In this document: positions 5,330-5,578 of the stretch, piece after piece | Position numbering within the stretch: position 1 is the first letter of the stretch | Layout of the letters: every line of letters starts with the position of its first letter | Source: Gammaproteobacteria bacterium | GTDB taxonomy: Bacteria > Pseudomonadota > Gammaproteobacteria > GRL18 | DNA: 5,578 bases | Direction: 5' to 3' | Assembly (NCBI GenBank): GCA_013139395.1 | Contig: WTAX01000491.1 | Span: 1-5,578, forward strand | Translations under genes and position numbers: made by a program | Notes under the pieces: generated by a model | What the model was told of the DNA's origin: nothing | Databases searched by the model: none | What the model saw: the letters and a program-made list of their open reading frames with translations, nothing else

Positions 5330-5578
5330 TCAAAAAACAAGCCCGATTAAAGCAACCGCCTCAGCAATTTCAATTGTTGCTCCCAGAGTATCTCCAGTCA
5401 TACCACCAATTCGCTGTATCATCATCATTCGTAATGCAATGACAACAATTGCCACGAGCAGCATAGAGAATATATTGGCAAAAATAAAATAAGCCAGGGC
5501 ACTCACTAATAAGACGGACCATAAAATGGTTTCATTGGGCATATAAGCCAGCAAGGCCGTACCAAGACCTGACTCACG
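5330..5578 (-). CDS. cobS: Adenosylcobinamide-GDP ribazoletransferase (cobalamin synthase), C-terminal part
   Basis: This is the last 82 residues of CobS, the inner-membrane enzyme that joins adenosylcobinamide-GDP to alpha-ribazole (or its phosphate) in the final steps of cobalamin (vitamin B12) nucleotide loop assembly. The frame is open to the window edge and starts RESGLGTALLAYMPN, where R-E/D-S-x-x-G is typical of the family. Two hydrophobic helices are followed by the hallmark GGMTGDTLGATIEIAEA, whose Asp and Glu residues are conserved in CobS, and a last hydrophobic segment ending in VF at TGA (5332-5330). The family is usually near 250 residues, so about two thirds lies beyond the window. 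Other cob genes would be expected upstream on the minus strand, outside this window. Confidence 0.95.
   Translation of the reverse strand, partial: RESGLGTALLAYMPNETILWSVLLVSALAYFIFANIFSMLLVAIVVIALRMMMIQRIGGMTGDTLGATIEIAEAVALIGLVF

Noticed and set aside
5295..5492. Plus-strand open frame antisense to cobS
   Set aside because: The opposite strand encodes the CobS signature GGMTGDTLGA, so this is a shadow frame.

Overview
The window looks like chromosomal DNA from an AT-rich gammaproteobacterium. The evidence is a close OmpR/EnvZ-type pair, a TRAP carrier, a bacterial b561-type cytochrome and a CobS end. A sulfur- or methane-oxidising lineage is possible, but that is inference and no gene here fixes the genus. 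No rRNA, tRNA, CRISPR array or phage gene is visible.

Layout. Positions 1-239 hold the C-terminal end of a TRAP transporter large permease (DctM type). The following gap (240-531) carries a nearly fully palindromic 149-bp element (262-410) flanked by an 8-bp direct repeat. It looks like a MITE, probably mobilised by an IS66-type transposase. Next come two forward genes that overlap by 8 nt: a four-helix b561-type cytochrome (532-1260) and an exported protein joining an NlpE C-terminal-like domain to a META/HslJ domain (1253-2011). Facing them on the minus strand is an OmpR/EnvZ-like two-component pair, with the regulator at 4119-3379 and the kinase at 3382-2039. The kinase starts at a TTG that overlaps the regulator stop codon.

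Divergent from the regulator is a membrane-anchored or exported DUF302 protein (4287-4760), started from GTG with a strong ribosome binding site. The shared intergenic region has a TGTAAC-N5-GTTACA dyad lying on the -35 of the regulator promoter. The DUF302 gene is followed by a structured 3' region and a clear bidirectional rho-independent terminator. Then comes a monocistronic 62-residue exported peptide (5036-5224). It is very acidic and ends in Cys-Phe-Cys-Gly. A near-consensus sigma70 promoter overlapped by one dyad drives it, and a second dyad lies just after the expected transcription start. The window closes with the C-terminal third of CobS on the minus strand (5578-5330).

How the parts may work together. 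The two-component pair probably senses an envelope signal and could control its own promoter and the divergent DUF302 gene. The cytochrome and the NlpE-C/META protein are probably co-translated and point to electron transfer linked to envelope stress or metal handling. The Cys-ending peptide under a promoter with two operator-like dyads is the least explained and most attractive item. All of these functional links are inferred from layout only.
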